Assembly: GCA_005784505.1 (NCBI GenBank)
Contig: VCAZ01000001.1
Location: forward strand, 11,148,097-11,212,096
Direction of reading: 5' to 3'
DNA from: Bagarius yarrelli
Taxonomy: Eukaryota > Chordata > Actinopteri > Siluriformes > Sisoridae
Length of the DNA: 64,000 nucleotides
Position numbers and translations under genes: made by a program
Notes under the pieces: model-generated
Databases searched by the model: none
What the model saw: only the letters and a program-made list of their open reading frames with translations
Told to the model about the DNA's origin: nothing
In this document: one piece after another, positions 13,140-26,434 of the stretch
Layout of the letters: every line of letters begins with the position of its first letter
Position numbering within the stretch: position 1 is the first letter of the stretch

Positions 13140-15235
13140 TAGTAGAATCAAGTTTAATATCATTGCTACAGTATAAAGAGACACCTTTAGACATCTGTGT
13201 GCCTCCAGCATTTTGGTAACAGTTTGGCGATGACGCACTTACGTGGGGGCGCTGGTTTAAAGTCCACAAGCTTTGTGCCAAATTGCTCGTGTGTGTTTTC
13301 CAGATGTCAATTGATACCTACTCAGACTTCAAACACAAGCAGTCTTTATATAGATAAGGGCATTAAAGAGCATTAAATTAACTGCACAGTGATCTGTTTT
13401 CCAGTAACAGAAACTGAGCTGGACCACAAGAACAGGCCAGCTTGCAACAGGACACTGATTATTACAAATAAATGTCGGAACCAATTGGAAAAGGAAAAGA
13501 TTTTCCTGGAATGATTTCTATTAGTTTCCACTCCAAGCTTTTCAGGAGGAATTTCAGGGACCGAAGCTGTGTTCTGAACTACTCTCAGCAGTAGGTATGT
13601 ATTAAAATCCCCGCCACCATATTAAGAGCAAAAAAGAAATGGTACCGGCTCTATTCAATTTAACAATTAACAGCTGTGCTCTGAACAGGAAAACCACTGA
13701 GGCGTGAGTACACTTCTGTGGACCTCAAAAACTAGAGTCAGGGGAATTTAAAGCTTAAGGGCAAGTAGATCAAATGCTGAAATTATAGCACGAAATCCAT
13801 AAAACTAAAGCAGTGACACATGTATATTATTACAGGATTAACCACAAACACTCTAGAAATGCAATAAGGATACTGTTTTTTTTTTAATGGGACCGATGAG
13901 GTACAGGGATGCTATGCATGAGGTAAAAGCTGCCACTGTTGGGTTTCAGGAAAATGGAGGAATAGTCGTTTTCTTCACACAAGAAACACTTATTTTACTC
14001 CTACTTGGCTAAAGACTCATTTGTGTGGAAAGCTTCAAGATATGTTTGGGATGTCAGGATCCGAGTACGCCTTTTATACTAAAATATGATTTTTAAAGTG
14101 GTCTCTGAGTTTTGACAGCTGAACCATTACGCTATTATAAAAATGTTTTTTCGGTGAGGAAAAAAAAATAGCTGCGCTCATAAATAGCCATATTTCTGTC
14201 CTAAATCGATCGCTTTATTGTTTTCACACAGGAAAGACAGATTTCATTACATGATAATCAAGTCTCCTTTACAGCTGCTTAAATTATTTGTTGTACTACT
14301 TGACAACCTGCTTATTTTATCATGGCTGCCAGTAAAAGAGGCCTCAAGAGTCACGGTTGTAATATTTCAGTTCTGTAATTTGATAACTATTTCAATGACA
14401 TTCAAGCCTCCCCATCCTTCATGTCTTCATGTTAATGTCTGTTGTTGTCATGGTAACAACATGCTTCTTGGTTCTTGGCCAGCAACACATTTTTTTGCTG
14501 GTAGTTTCTACAGTCTTCAGTCGAGTATAGCTTCTTTTATAGTTGAGAAAAGGCTACGGGGTTGGCAAAACGAGGCAGAGACAAAATACAAGCAGCTGCT
14601 TTTTCCCCCCTGATCTGTCAAGCCTGTGTTCCACTGTGACCCAAGTCTTCATTCCCATCCTTTACATTAAGGTCTTTAAAATCTAAGGAAAGTTTAAACC
14701 ATCTTCAACAGACCCCAGATGATGTGCTTCAAAACACAATCCTGAATGGAACACAGCTGAGCGCTGCTTCTGCATGGTGCTTGCATTCCATTTAATCATG
14801 TTTTTTTCCCCCCAAACAATAGGCTGATAAAGCTGCTGCAGATGGATGGCTGGATACGTGGTGTGGCGCTGCAAACAGAGCAATTTGGCTGGAGGCTTCC
14901 AGGAAACAGAATTGCAGGGCTGGATGCCAGAATCTCTCAGGAATGTCAGCAGGTTTCTTAGTGCAGAACACAAGGTCCACTGTGTGTCCCCTGAACTGCT
15001 GCAGATCGGTGGTGAAAGCAGGGCTCATGGTCCTATCTTATCCAAGGGCAAATGGGTGTTTTAGGTTTAAATTTCCTCTGAGGTCTAATCCTTAGCCGAA
15101 AGCCTCTTTAGGGTGAATTTAAAAGACTCACATGTGAAGACAGTTTTAGGCAGATGCTCTGTTTTAACCAGCTGAGCTCTAAATCCAATTTATTATCATG
15201 TAGACAGAGTGACTACACTCCTTGCCCCAATTTTA

Positions 15236-15238
<3 letters not shown>
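13140..15238. other. znf609: Intron 2 sequence without recognised genes
   Basis: The longest ORF (14218-14613, plus, 131 codons) has no recognised motif and no codon or context support. The rest appears to be ordinary intronic sequence. Confidence 0.5.

Positions 15239-15328
<90 letters not shown>
15239..15328. repeat. (TA)n microsatellite, ~45 units
   Basis: A perfect TA run of about 90 bp that borders a SINE fragment on its right. Confidence 0.98.
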
Positions 15329-15330
<2 letters not shown>

Positions 15331-15344
15331 TTAGGGTTTTGGAC

Positions 15345-15470
15345 CACTGATGATTGCTGTTTCACTTCCCACCATGCTGCTACAGCTGGGCCCCTAAACA
15401 AGTCCCTTATCCCTCAACTGCTCCGTTGGATAAAAAATGAGATGTAAAAAAAGCACTCTGGATACAGGCA
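15345..15470 (+). repeat. SINE family A fragment
   Basis: It contains CCACCATGCTGCTACAGCTG, GGGCCCCTAAACAAGTCCCT, CAACTGCTCCGTTGGATAAA and GCACTCTGGATAC. The TA microsatellite abuts and may have replaced its head. Confidence 0.75.
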
Positions 15471-16151
15471 GGCACACAAAGTCCTAAATTTCTTCATCGA
15501 GAACTCCAACCTTCTACATCATGCTAGTATTTTTGTAAGAAGGTAAAAAACACAATAATCTCCAGCAGGCTTTATCGAGGCAATGACAGCACCGTGTGTC
15601 CCTGCAGAGCAACAAGGCAGTGAAGGCAGCTCAGCACATGCACTGGTTTAGGTGAAGGGTTGAAATTGTGAACTGAAGACACATTCCACAGCGCAGCAGT
15701 CACAGGGAGCAACTGCTTGTGCACAAAAGCGGTTCACAGCCAGCGCCAGACATTCAGACACACACAGTAAGTTAGGGAGAGGCCACAGGGACTTCAAACC
15801 CAACACCTCATAAATCTCAGGCCTCCTACTTGCCTTGTTAAAGCCCTGTTTGTGCAATTAGTCAGATCTGCACAAGAAGTCACAAAGATACAAAACGCTG
15901 ACAGTTATCAATTACAAAGAGAGATTGTGATCATCTTGAGAGTCTTTGACACCAAACACTGTTCACTTTAAATGCCGGCTTGCTACAGGCGAGCCATAAC
16001 ATGGTGACAATCAAAGTATAATACAGACAAAACAGAAACCTGGAGAATACAAACAGAAGACACTTCTAAAGCTGAGAAAGTAAAACCAGTCACAATAGAG
16101 AGATTAAAGAACAACAAGAATGCTTGTTTATTTTATCGGCTTAATATTCCC

Positions 16152-16153
<2 letters not shown>

Positions 16154-16184
<31 letters not shown>

Positions 16185-16206
16185 AGAGAGAGAGAGAGAG
16201 AGAGAG
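16154..16206 (+). repeat. (GA)n microsatellite
   Basis: Two near-perfect GA runs separated by a single interruption (GTAGAG). Confidence 0.97.
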
Positions 16207-16209
16207 TAA

Positions 16210-18245
16210 AAAGAGAAACAGAGAGACAGGCAGCGCTGTACTGTACTATATTACACTGCGAGAAAAAGCCAAAGCTGATGAATTTACCATTCACTCTAAA
16301 CATATTGAGCTGTCAGCTTTTCCATGGGCACTTTGTCAAATGCCAAGAACTTAAATCTGAAACATGGTGCCAAATTTAGCTTGGTGCTTTTAAAGCACTT
16401 AGCCTGTCAATTTGTCATCCTGTTGAAACGAACTAAAAGACTCAAACAGCTGCTGCACAAAAGATACAAAGAAGGGCAAGCCATCCAACATATTTTTGGA
16501 AGAAAAAGAAAACCTAGAAATAATAAAGGCAGATAGCAAAAAAGAAAAAAAAAAAGAGTGAAGTAAAAGTTTCTTGTTGAACTTTCGCAGAGCACCGAAG
16601 TTTCGCACATCATTGCCAGCAGGCTGAAGACAGGAGAAACAGCGTGTCTTCACAAAGCCTAATCGGAGATGGCACCTGGTTTTAAACATTTATACCGAAT
16701 GCATTTTTAACTGACAATATCAAATAGGCATCACTTCCTTGTTTTCTCACTTCGCTCATCCAACCTGAAAACGCACACCCATCCATACACTTTTTTTTTC
16801 TTTATCCTGCGACGGCTAAGGCCTGTAATCCTGTACAACTAACAGGCGGCTTCATGCTTTTCCTGTCACTAATGCTAAAATTGGAAAGCACACCTGTCAC
16901 AGAAATGCAGACCTAAAGAGCTAGTCTCGGAGATCCATGCTCCTTTTTTTAACGCCACAGCATGATACCCTCATTAAACGAGTCTGGCCACCCACGCTGA
17001 CCTCAGCAGAGTGACACAAGCTGACTAAATGAGATACCTGCTAACCCAACAATGCGCGCCCTCGGGCTGGCCGCTCATTCTCTACAGAATTCCTCTGATC
17101 AACACATCTATATGTGAATCTGCCTCAAACTGGTGGAGCAGAATTTGAACCAAATTACGTAAAAGTCACACTATAAACTATAGATTAGTTTGTCGGGACA
17201 TTGATTTTACATTTTCATGGCTCTTAAACATAAAGCTGAACAAAAGGTGATTGGATTCTTTACATGTCAGACCACCCTTTCGATCAATAAAAACTGCTGT
17301 GGTGTCCAGAGCTTCTGCCGTCTGCCTTCATGAGGCTATTTATGTTCAGACGAGTCGTCATCTGCTCCACCTTTATTGACAGAGCTAAGATCACGTGAGT
17401 TGCATGAAATAAAATCTATACTCGTTTCGAATATTATTAACCACATTAAATAAACAGCGCTGAGGAATAAGATAAGACACAATCTCTATCCACATAAGAT
17501 GCTGCTTTCAATTCATTACCCAGCTGTAGATATTTATCCGCTCTCGGAGTAGAGATGTATCCTGGCACCAGCTCTGAATTCCCATTTCTGGACTCAAAAA
17601 AGCAGACATACAGCATTGATTTCAGGCTGAGTGGATGCTAATGTTAGAATAATCTGTGGTTTGTTTGGTCAGTGGTTATCTGATGAGCTGAGCTAATCAT
17701 CAAACTCTTTATTAGGCTTAATTACATGTTTTGCTAGGTTGACATTTATGACCAGGAACGCTCATTTATTGTCCTCCGGCAGAAACTTGACTATGAAGCT
17801 CTTGCCATAAACGCTATACCAGATTTTCTAAACTATTAAACATGTAACAGCAAATGAAATTAAATATCGAAAACATTACTCTGCTGTTTTTCGCATCTTG
17901 GACTAATGCCACTTTTATAATGTGCTTTTTATGCCCAAGTGAAAAGTAACTTTTCTTTCTATTTACTCAGTTTGAGCTTCTCCGGTTTTCTTTTAATGAA
18001 TGTCAGAGCTTGTAATTGTACCTTGTATTTATACCGTATCTATTCGTGTTTATTGTATTTATTATTGTATTTATTATATCAGGAGTTTGTTTTCATTTCT
18101 ATCACGGCACACACAGCCCGGTATAAGTTAAACCAGATAGTGATTATTAACCATGCAAGGCTGCTTAAAGCGGGAGAAAACTCTTAGTGGTATTTCTCCT
18201 GGTATAAAAGAAACGAATACTTTAAGAGTTAAAAGACCTTTGGAA
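16210..18245. other. znf609: Intron 2 sequence without recognised genes
   Basis: No coding similarity or repeat family was recognised. Confidence 0.5.
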
Positions 18246-18247
18246 GG

Positions 18248-18437
18248 GGAGGCGGGAAGTAATAGGGCAGTGGTTACGGTGTTGGACTGCTAACTGGAAG
18301 ATTATGGTTTGATACCCAGCACCACCAACCTGCCACTGTTGGGCCTTGAGCAAGGCCCCTAACCCCCAATGGTTTAGTTGTTTAAAAAGAGATAAAAGTA
18401 AGTCGCTCTGTATAAGAGGGTCTGCCAAATACGGCCT
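18248..18437 (+). repeat. tRNA-derived SINE, family A, nearly complete
   Basis: The parts run in order: head GGCAGTGGTTACGGTGTTGG, anticodon-arm-like GACTGCTAACTGGAAGAT, B-box-like GGTTTGATACCC, TGCCACTGTTGGGCC, GAGCAAGGCCCCTAACCCCC, and L2-like tail TAAGTCGCTCTGTATAAG with CTGCCAAATA. Confidence 0.88.
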
Positions 18438-18439
18438 TG

Positions 18440-21400
18440 ATGTCACGCCATGCTGAGAGTCTTTACCCGAGACTAGAGAGTGTCTGCACTGTCAATGGGT
18501 ATTTGGTGTATAAATGTTAATAGAAGCACTGTAAACTATGTCTATATTTACAGACAACACACACACACCAGCTACACTGCAATGCACTCTTAGTGAGTGC
18601 TCTTAGTGAGTGTCCAAGCGGCATGCATTCCCAAACAGCTTCTACTGTAATTACTGCTTTTTCTGAACACATTGAATGAACTGATATTTACTGTTGCTGG
18701 TTACATATCAAATATGTAACAATTAAGGAAATTAGGTGTGATTTAAACAGGTTGTACCTGCTTAGTGGACATACCACTTGATCTCACTAATTCTATTGTA
18801 GCTAAATGAAAAAATTCTCAAAGCCACATTCCACAATCTAGACCCACTGATCATCTCTGTACTGCAGGTTTCTACTCTCCAAAGCTTGTATCTGGGGGGC
18901 AAACTGCACCCGCTCCTAAAATATATACAATGTTCATTGTGTACCTGCTTAATGCCTGCCATGGGATGTGTGATTTACAGTAGCGGGTGTTCTTTGTCTC
19001 CTGTCTAGTCAGCGATCGAACATGTTGGCTCCGACTCATTGCAGCTACAGCCGGGACAGCATGGGCGTTCCCGAGTCTGCCTGCCGAGCTTAAAATACCC
19101 CGAGGCGGCATTCAGAGTGTGCAGCGAGCAAGTTTAACAGTTGGTCCATTCTGACTACCGCACTGTGTCTATGTTAACACAGGGTAACATTTGTAAAACA
19201 AAATCAGATGAGGCAGGGAACCGGATGGATTGATCCATGCAGATTTATAGTAAAGAATAAAGAGTTTGGTGTGTAGGAACAAAAGGTGGACTAAGAAGGC
19301 AGGAGGAAACGACAAGAGAAAGACACAATCCAGGAAAGGTTCAACCACTCCCACTACTGTTATAATTGAGCACAGGCTTCCAGGCCTCAAAGAAATCTAA
19401 CATGATGTCGGCAGGGAAACAAAGAAGGCTAAACTACTTCAGTGTAACTGGAGTCATGGCTTTTGAGCTAGGAACTCAAATCACTCTTACATTCGAGCAC
19501 TGCGGTAGCCACACTTCCCTAGCGGTTGTTTCTGAATGTCTCATTTTCATTTGGGGAATAACTGTCCCCCTTTACTGTCCCCACAACAATCCGAAATCTA
19601 AATTCCAGAAGGCTAAAAAGCTTCTGGAACATTTCAAACTAGAGGAGGGACGTTTATTATCTTTAAGGCTGTTTTTACTTTAAATACAATTTCAGATTGC
19701 ACGCCATAAAACATCTCGGACATCTGAAATGTCTTCAACAGTTAAATGAGACAAAGGCATGGGCAAGTTCTTTACTCAGATTTGGAGACAAAGAACGTCT
19801 ATCCGTTTCTGCTTTAACCCTATTTAACTTTTAATTAAATGTCTACAGATTCATTTCTTCCCTATATTTACACACCTCTGCAGTATCACTTTTTTTTCTT
19901 GCACAATTTTGTCCCCCCTATTAGGTGGCTGGTTATCCATTCACACCACGTGTGCGAGTGAGGACTTTTCACTCCCCTCGCACAGCATGAGCTTTTAATG
20001 TTTGTGACACACACTGAGAAGGAGGCCCATGCAGCCATCACTCACTCCATTCATCCAATTTTTTATATTCAGTCATCGCTGGTGTAGAACCTGGGGATTT
20101 TATGATTCAGTACATAATCTCACACGGTTGTTTAGGGTGAGTTTGCTTCTTTGCGCTACAGAGATAAATCAGGGCCAAACAAACTTCCTGTTCGTATAAC
20201 TAAACAATTCCAGCTCCTTCTATAAAAGAGTTGCAAGAGTTTCTCCCCCCTAAACTGCATTTAGTATCTCATTTAACCTCAAATACTTTTTGTGGCTTTT
20301 TTTTCTACATCTTGGTGTTAGTTTGTCCTTGAGACATCATGTCCGTGTAAGACGATCAGCATAAAAACACACGGTTCTTTTAAGAAACTTGAACTCATTG
20401 TTCTTTAAACATCTTAAACATTCCATGCCCTTTCACCCATCTCCTATATCCTCCTGTGCTGCAACACGATCATCATTCACTGCATGAACACATGTATGCA
20501 CTCACACACACACACACACTCTTACACACCCCCATGCTACACTGTGGTTGTCATTACAGCAACAATGGCAAAAGAAGGAAGAAAAAAAAAAATCATTCTC
20601 TTTTCAATATCACCCCATCATGGGTCCATCGTGTAGAAAACCACACCGGCATTCTGATCTTACCCTCCCCTCATTTCGCCTGTCTTCCTGCAGTGCTGGT
20701 GGTGTGTACGTCTTTTCTCCTGTCCGCCCCTCCCCCACTCTTCTGCTGTTCTTTCACTACTCAAGAAAAAGGAAGGTTCGCTGGAAACGTGCTGGCTGAC
20801 AATGGAGCACAGCTGCTAGGACTGCGAACAGGGCTTTCAGGGGTTGAATTAGCAGTGCCGGCTAGCAATGCACCCCCCCCCCCACCTCATCTCACCCCCA
20901 CCCCACCCTTTTTGCTTTCTCCTTTTCCCTTTGCGCTCGCTCTCTCTCTCTTTTTCCTACCCTCCCCCACTGTGAACTCAACAGCCATGAACACACAGCT
21001 TACAGTGAGTGCTCAGACAGAGACACGGGGAGGGATAAGGAGAAGGGATAGAAAGGCAGAGGGAGGGGAGATTGAGGCAGCCATGAAAGGGCTTTGTTTC
21101 TCAGTCCTGTGATCGCTTTTATAGGCCTATCAAGCATGCCCCATGTCCTCACCATTCATCAGAGCCACGCTGGAAGCTGCCCTTTTATGCTCATGCACAA
21201 CTGGCTCTCCCTGCCCGATTCCTTAATCATTCAGCTCAATGCTCAAACGCACCACCGCTGACGCTTCCACCATTTCATCTCCCTCGGCCCTCAGTACATT
21301 TTAGATCAAGATTTAAGACTTACTGAAAAATATCTACAGACCATCACATCCATGCTGTCCACGCTGGAGAGAAAAAACGAACATAAATTCCAAAACAGGG

Positions 21401-21500
21401 GCCATTGTCACCTTTCTCTCCTTCTGCTTACGTGGCTTTATCTGCGATTCTTCATGCAAAACAAGTCCACTCTGACTTATTCACACAGAGTTCAGAGAAC
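18440..21500. other. znf609: Intron 2 sequence; pyrimidine-rich patch but no gene
   Basis: The 218-codon ORF at 20456-21112 covers a CA repeat (20502-20519), an A-run and C/T-rich stretches (20870-20970). Its product is low-complexity, so it is judged non-coding. Nothing else was recognised. Confidence 0.55.
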
Positions 21501-21506
21501 ACGTAC

Positions 21507-21509
<3 letters not shown>

Positions 21510-21570
<61 letters not shown>

Positions 21571-21602
21571 AAGAGAGAGGAGAGAGAGAGAGAGAGAGAG
21601 AG
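21510..21602 (+). repeat. (GA)n microsatellite
   Basis: An almost perfect GA run of about 90 bp with GGAAAGAG interruptions. Confidence 0.97.
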
Positions 21603-22019
21603 TCTCATCAATCCTCATCACCTGCCAAGCCACTAAACTAAAAACCTCAGCAGCTCTCCCACCACCACATTCACACTCTTAACTCTTGGATGGCCTCATC
21701 AATCACACGCAGCTACACATTACATTACACATACAATTACAGAAACTAAATGTCACACAAAGTTACAGGGGGATGACTATTACACAACACTAGATTTTAA
21801 TTCATGTCCGCACTGTACCACATAACCAGGTCTAGACATTAAATATAGTGCAGAGCATTTTTACAGTCGGGAAAGTAAACTTAAACCTCATAGATTTACT
21901 AAAAGAAAACATAAAAACATAAAAAGTACAACAACATTAAGCAAAAAATAAACAAAAAGACCGTTTAAAACTAAAGAGCTGAGAACCAGATGCCGGACAG
22001 GATTGTCTTATTTACGACG

Positions 22020-22150
22020 TGTAGCAGATGTCCTTATCAGGAGAGGCTCACATCTATCTAATCTATATGGCTAAGCAGGTGAAGGTTAAGGGTCTTGCTT
22101 GACTGTCTTGAGATCTAAACCCTCAACCTTCTAATCACTGGTTTTAAGTC
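22020..22150 (-). repeat. SINE family A, decayed inverted copy
   Basis: AGCAGATGTCCTTATCAG, AAGGTTAAGGGTCTTGCTTG and AAACCCTCAACCTTCTAATC are recognisable as the reverse-oriented tail, body and head. Confidence 0.65.
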
Positions 22151-23960
22151 TTCCCATGTCCCTGAGAAGCGTCATTAGATTATCTAAGTGCAGTAATTAA
22201 CACACGACTATTTGGGCTAATCACTGTGAATTGTCCTTCTGGTTAGTACTATAGTTATCTGCATGTAAGGTATCTAAAACGTACAGTATTAGGTATTAGA
22301 TTAGAGGAGTGTAATGGTAACGTGTCTGTCCAAAAACACCAGTGTTGTGGGTTTAAGTCTCGGCTCAGGTTTGAGCTTTGAGATTGATGTTGGATGTATG
22401 AAGACTACGATAATAATCCTCAGGTTAATTACAGCAAACAGATGTAGGTATCTGAAAAGGGCAAATTCAACAAGCCTCGTCATTGTGTTTGGATCAATTC
22501 CCAGATCTAATCAGTTTTAAACAGGATGGACAGAAAAGCGCAAAACCTACAAACACACCAATGGCAAAAATCTCAGAAAGCTAGAAAATATGTGAACATC
22601 TGACATTAATACAAAAAAAAACAACTGAAACATTTGACCCTGTTTGGATCCGTGCTAAAAATCTAAATCAGTCATTCGATGGCTAAAACAATAGAAATCC
22701 AATAAACACTCCAACACAATTTATTTAAACAAGGTGCAAAGAGAAATTCTCCAACAAACACCAGAAAATATACCACGTCCACCACCTTTGAAACAGGAAT
22801 TTGAACGGAATCAGCTACGATGCCGCCAATCTGCACCCTTTTACAGAAAGTGGAAAAATGAATGGAGGCTGGGTTGGGACCAAGACCTTGTATTTGATGA
22901 TCCTGAAACGGGGCTCTCCCAAACCACACCACGATAAACAGAAACCTAATCTTGTTGCCGCATGTCAGCTCGGATTATGCCAAGCTAGTGGTCTGCCGAG
23001 CCTCGGAGCGCACCGTGATATGCACACAGCTTTACCCCTGGGAAGCCATTCCTTCAAATAATTAAGTCTTCGGAAATATGAGGAAAATAGAATCTTGCAG
23101 GCTTCCGAGTCCACGAGGACAAGCTGGGGTGGTTGAAATAGACATGGGTGTCTAAGTTATCTAGTTTCTTTCAAGATAAAAGAAAGCATGTCTGGGCCTG
23201 TTCGAGATCGACTAAGAGAAAAGCACCTGACTGAACGTTTTGTACCGAGCAGAGTTCTTTTGTTTGTTTTTCTTTTCTTTTCAGTCTTTGGTTACTAAAA
23301 TGATCTGGCTGAGCGATGACATGACGCCTCGAACCAACAGCTTGAACAGCTAATGATTTGCCAAAAAAAAAAAAAAAAAAAAAGGTTAAACACTTTTCCT
23401 TTCGATTGTGTCCAAGCAGGCTGCAGTGATCTCCATCACAATACAACAATAAAATGCAAAAGATATCACCTCTTTTCACAAGCACGGGACGCTGAGTCTT
23501 AGGCATTATTCTGGCTCCAGACCTTTCTCTGGTCTTAATCTGGTAGGATACTATTCACTGCCACTTGGTAAATCACTGGGCTGTATACAATGTCAGCTCA
23601 TTCCCGAGTTGAGGTTAGCAAAGAGAAGTAGCAAAGTGTGGATTAGCCATGGACGACTTTGCCTTGGGGTGAAGAAGAGCCAGATAATGGACACTTACAT
23701 TTGGACATTTTCAGATACACTGCTTCAATGCTTTAACAAGAATTTTGTAGTTCGCTCTATGGCTTTGAGCAGCCGACAACAAGCAGCACAAGTACGGATT
23801 CAGGAGATCTTCTGCTATGTACTAAAATGGTTCATGCTTTGCTGATTGGGGAACAGTGTTTAGCTGCAGTTTAGTCATCTCCTTTTTGCTAACAAACATA
23901 ATTTACATTTACACAATTGTCTTTTTTCAATCCAACTGGGCAGTTAAGGGTAAAGGACCA
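22150..23960. other. znf609: Intron 2 sequence without recognised genes
   Basis: Unique-looking DNA with a poly-A run at 23363-23383. No gene or RNA was recognised. Confidence 0.5.
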
Positions 23961-23962
23961 GG

Positions 23963-24160
23963 TGGAAATAGTAGCTCATTGGTTAAGGTGTTGGCCTGCT
24001 AACTAGAGGATTGTGAGTTAGATTTCCAGCAAAACTAAGTTACCACTGCTGGGCGCCTGAGCACGGCCCTTAACCCCCAATTGCTCAGTTGTAAAAAAAA
24101 TGAGATAAATGTAAATGGCTTTGGATAAGAACGTCTACCAAACGCTACAGAAGTAAACGT
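23963..24160 (+). repeat. tRNA-derived SINE, family A
   Basis: Head GGAAATAGTAGCTCATTGG and GTTGGCCTGCTAACTAGAGG; body CCACTGCTGGGCGCCTGAGC, CTTAACCCCCAATTGCTCAG; tail GGCTTTGGATAAGAACGTCT. It is flanked on both sides (23900-23960 and about 24175-24240) by scraps of the same family in the opposite orientation, suggesting insertion into an older copy. It lies 3.6 kb downstream of exon 2. Confidence 0.85.
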
Positions 24161-26074
24161 GAATGTTCAGGGACTTCTCCAGCAGCTTGGTCGTGTTGGG
24201 AATTAAACCCACAATCTGATCAGCAACATCTAACCCACTGTGATGAAATGAGCCAATTCGTTAGCAGGATATAGATCTCATTCCCTTTGACAAACACATT
24301 CCTAGCATTTCCCACCCAGAATGCATTATCAGCTGTTAGTTTTCTGTGCTAAGAATTAGACTTCAGATAGACGCTCAGTTCAATGAATGTGTCTCCATAA
24401 AAATACCTCATGTGCTACACTGCAAGCTTCAGCCGAAGCGGTTTATAATCCAAAGACTCCAGATGGCACTGATGCGGATGGTAAACGTTAAGAAGAAAAA
24501 GAAAAAAAAAAAATTGCCTGAACTATTCATCCATGCTCTCAATTATCCACCAGCTCATTTCAAAGGAAGCAGCTACCACTTGAAGAATTGCACGCACTTC
24601 AATGGCTCACATTGAGAATGGAGCCAAGCCTGCAACCACAATGAAGGCTTGTTTACTCTGTGGAAATCCTGCTGCATTTGCTTGCAATCGGAGAAGACAA
24701 ATGGAAATGTCTACAGCTCATGGATAAAATGGCACAAGTCTTTCACTTCCTAACACGTTCTTGATGATTGTTATTCATCTGCTTCTGATTAAGGTCTCAA
24801 GAACAAAAATGCAGCATCTACAGTAGAATTTTTAGGTTACTTGACACACCAGTGGAAAAACTAGTGAAAAAGTTCCTTCCTGGAACGTCCTTACAGGTAA
24901 AAAAAAAAACCCAATTTTTTTTAATTCCACCTTACTTCGAACCACAGCATCACTACTCAACTCGAGGCAGATAAGCACCAGGACCGTGCATGAAAGTAGG
25001 CGGTGTTAGTCTGACTGGAAAATGCGTCCGTGTGCCATGTTTGCAGATGCCAGTCTCACAGAGAAACTCAGCGCTAGCCGACAGTCTCACATTCCAGCCT
25101 GGTTCAAGTGAAAGTGAGGTTTCTGTGGGGAGAGAAAGCGTCCGCTCCAATCTGGCTGCACTGTGGGATGTGGAAACCATAAACCACTTTAAAAAGCAGG
25201 TCTGGTTCCCATCAGTCACCCGATAGCATCCGCTCACACCTCTGCTAGGTTGCATTTGTTTTTTGTTTTCCTGGAAACAAATGCCTGTCTATCGTCTGCT
25301 TTCTTGCTTCTCCTGAATGATATACCTGAACAAAGTCGCTGAGCTTCTTTAAGGAATGATTTGGATGCAAATGAACGGTGGAGGTCTAAAGCATAGAGAA
25401 TAGTTGGAGCTAAGCTCAGGAGAAATGACTTTCCTCTCTATTGGCTATTCAGTTGGAATAGCTGCACTCATTGCTATGGGATAAGAGGTACATTAGACAG
25501 GAGCACAGGAATTAAACAGGAACAGTCAAGAAAAGATCACTTAACCTTTTTTTTTTTAAAGCCTTGGTTTTGTTGGATTAATGTCGTTTGCCAAATTCTG
25601 GTTATTTCCCTTATCAGTGGAAAGCAAATAGAGCAGAAGTACAGAAACATTACGTTTCAGCAGTTTTAACAAGGAAACAGGTTTGGTAGCCAAAAGCAAT
25701 TTTCCAGTGTTATTGGCATTGGTGCTAAAACCACTCCGAGTATTTACCCATCACAGTATTAAACATCGGTAATGGATCAAATCTGTGAAGAACAGCTGCT
25801 GGTCCAACTGGAAGACGTCTAAAACGATGTCCCTGCTCAATGTATTCGGATTTTTGAAATTAAGGCCAATACAGCGAAAAAAAAAAAGTTTGCATTGTCA
25901 GGTTACAGACACGTTAAAGGAGCCACTGTAACGGTCAAGATAGGAGTGAATTAGACTGCAGGGTAAAACGTTTATAAACTCCAGATATTCCATTAATTAG
26001 GAACATCATTACAAAGAGAATCTGGTGGATATTTGGTCAGTAATTGAATGATATATGCGGTAAAAGTAAGGAGC

Positions 26075-26430
26075 AGCTACGTTTACACGGACACGTTTGG
26101 CTTAATCAGATTGTTGAAACCGAATGCAGTGTTTATTTAATCGCTGAATAAAGTAATTGGGTTGATATACACAGAGGCTTACAATCGGCCAAATAACATG
26201 TTATTAAACGATTAGTAAGTCATTGCACATGCGCAGAACTTTTCAGTTTCATTTTTAATCGGATTAATCTATCCTCTTGATCGGATTGGAAAAGTGAACC
26301 CCTCCCAGCCCTTACACTCATTGACAATTGGTCAAATTTGGCTAATTCATTCTGATTGGCGTGTTTACATGTTCCTTTTTTAATCCGATTGTGCTTTTTT
26401 AATTACAATTGTATCCACGTAAACACAGCC
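26075..26430. mobile_element. MITE-like element with TTTACRYGGA inverted termini
   Basis: The left end AGCTACGTTTACACGGA and the reverse complement of the right end (GGCTGTGTTTACGTGGA) match at 13 of 17 bases. Inside are mirrored ATCGGATTA/TAATCCGAT motifs, typical of a common fish MITE whose ends read like GTTTACATGGA. It is about 356 bp with no coding capacity. Confidence 0.7.
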
Positions 26431-26434
26431 AGTA

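Noticed and set aside
14218..14613. 131-codon plus-strand ORF
   Set aside because: No recognisable motif, no neighbours or splice structure supporting it, and a length expected by chance in AT-rich intron.
15239..15328. Regularly spaced short repeats considered as a CRISPR array
   Set aside because: Simple TA microsatellite in eukaryotic DNA; no spacer-repeat structure here or elsewhere.
20456..21112. 218-codon plus-strand ORF, the second longest frame in the window
   Set aside because: The product is low-complexity (His/Thr, Pro and Leu/Ser runs) and derives from a CA repeat, an A-run and C/T-rich DNA. No domain and no splice or promoter context.
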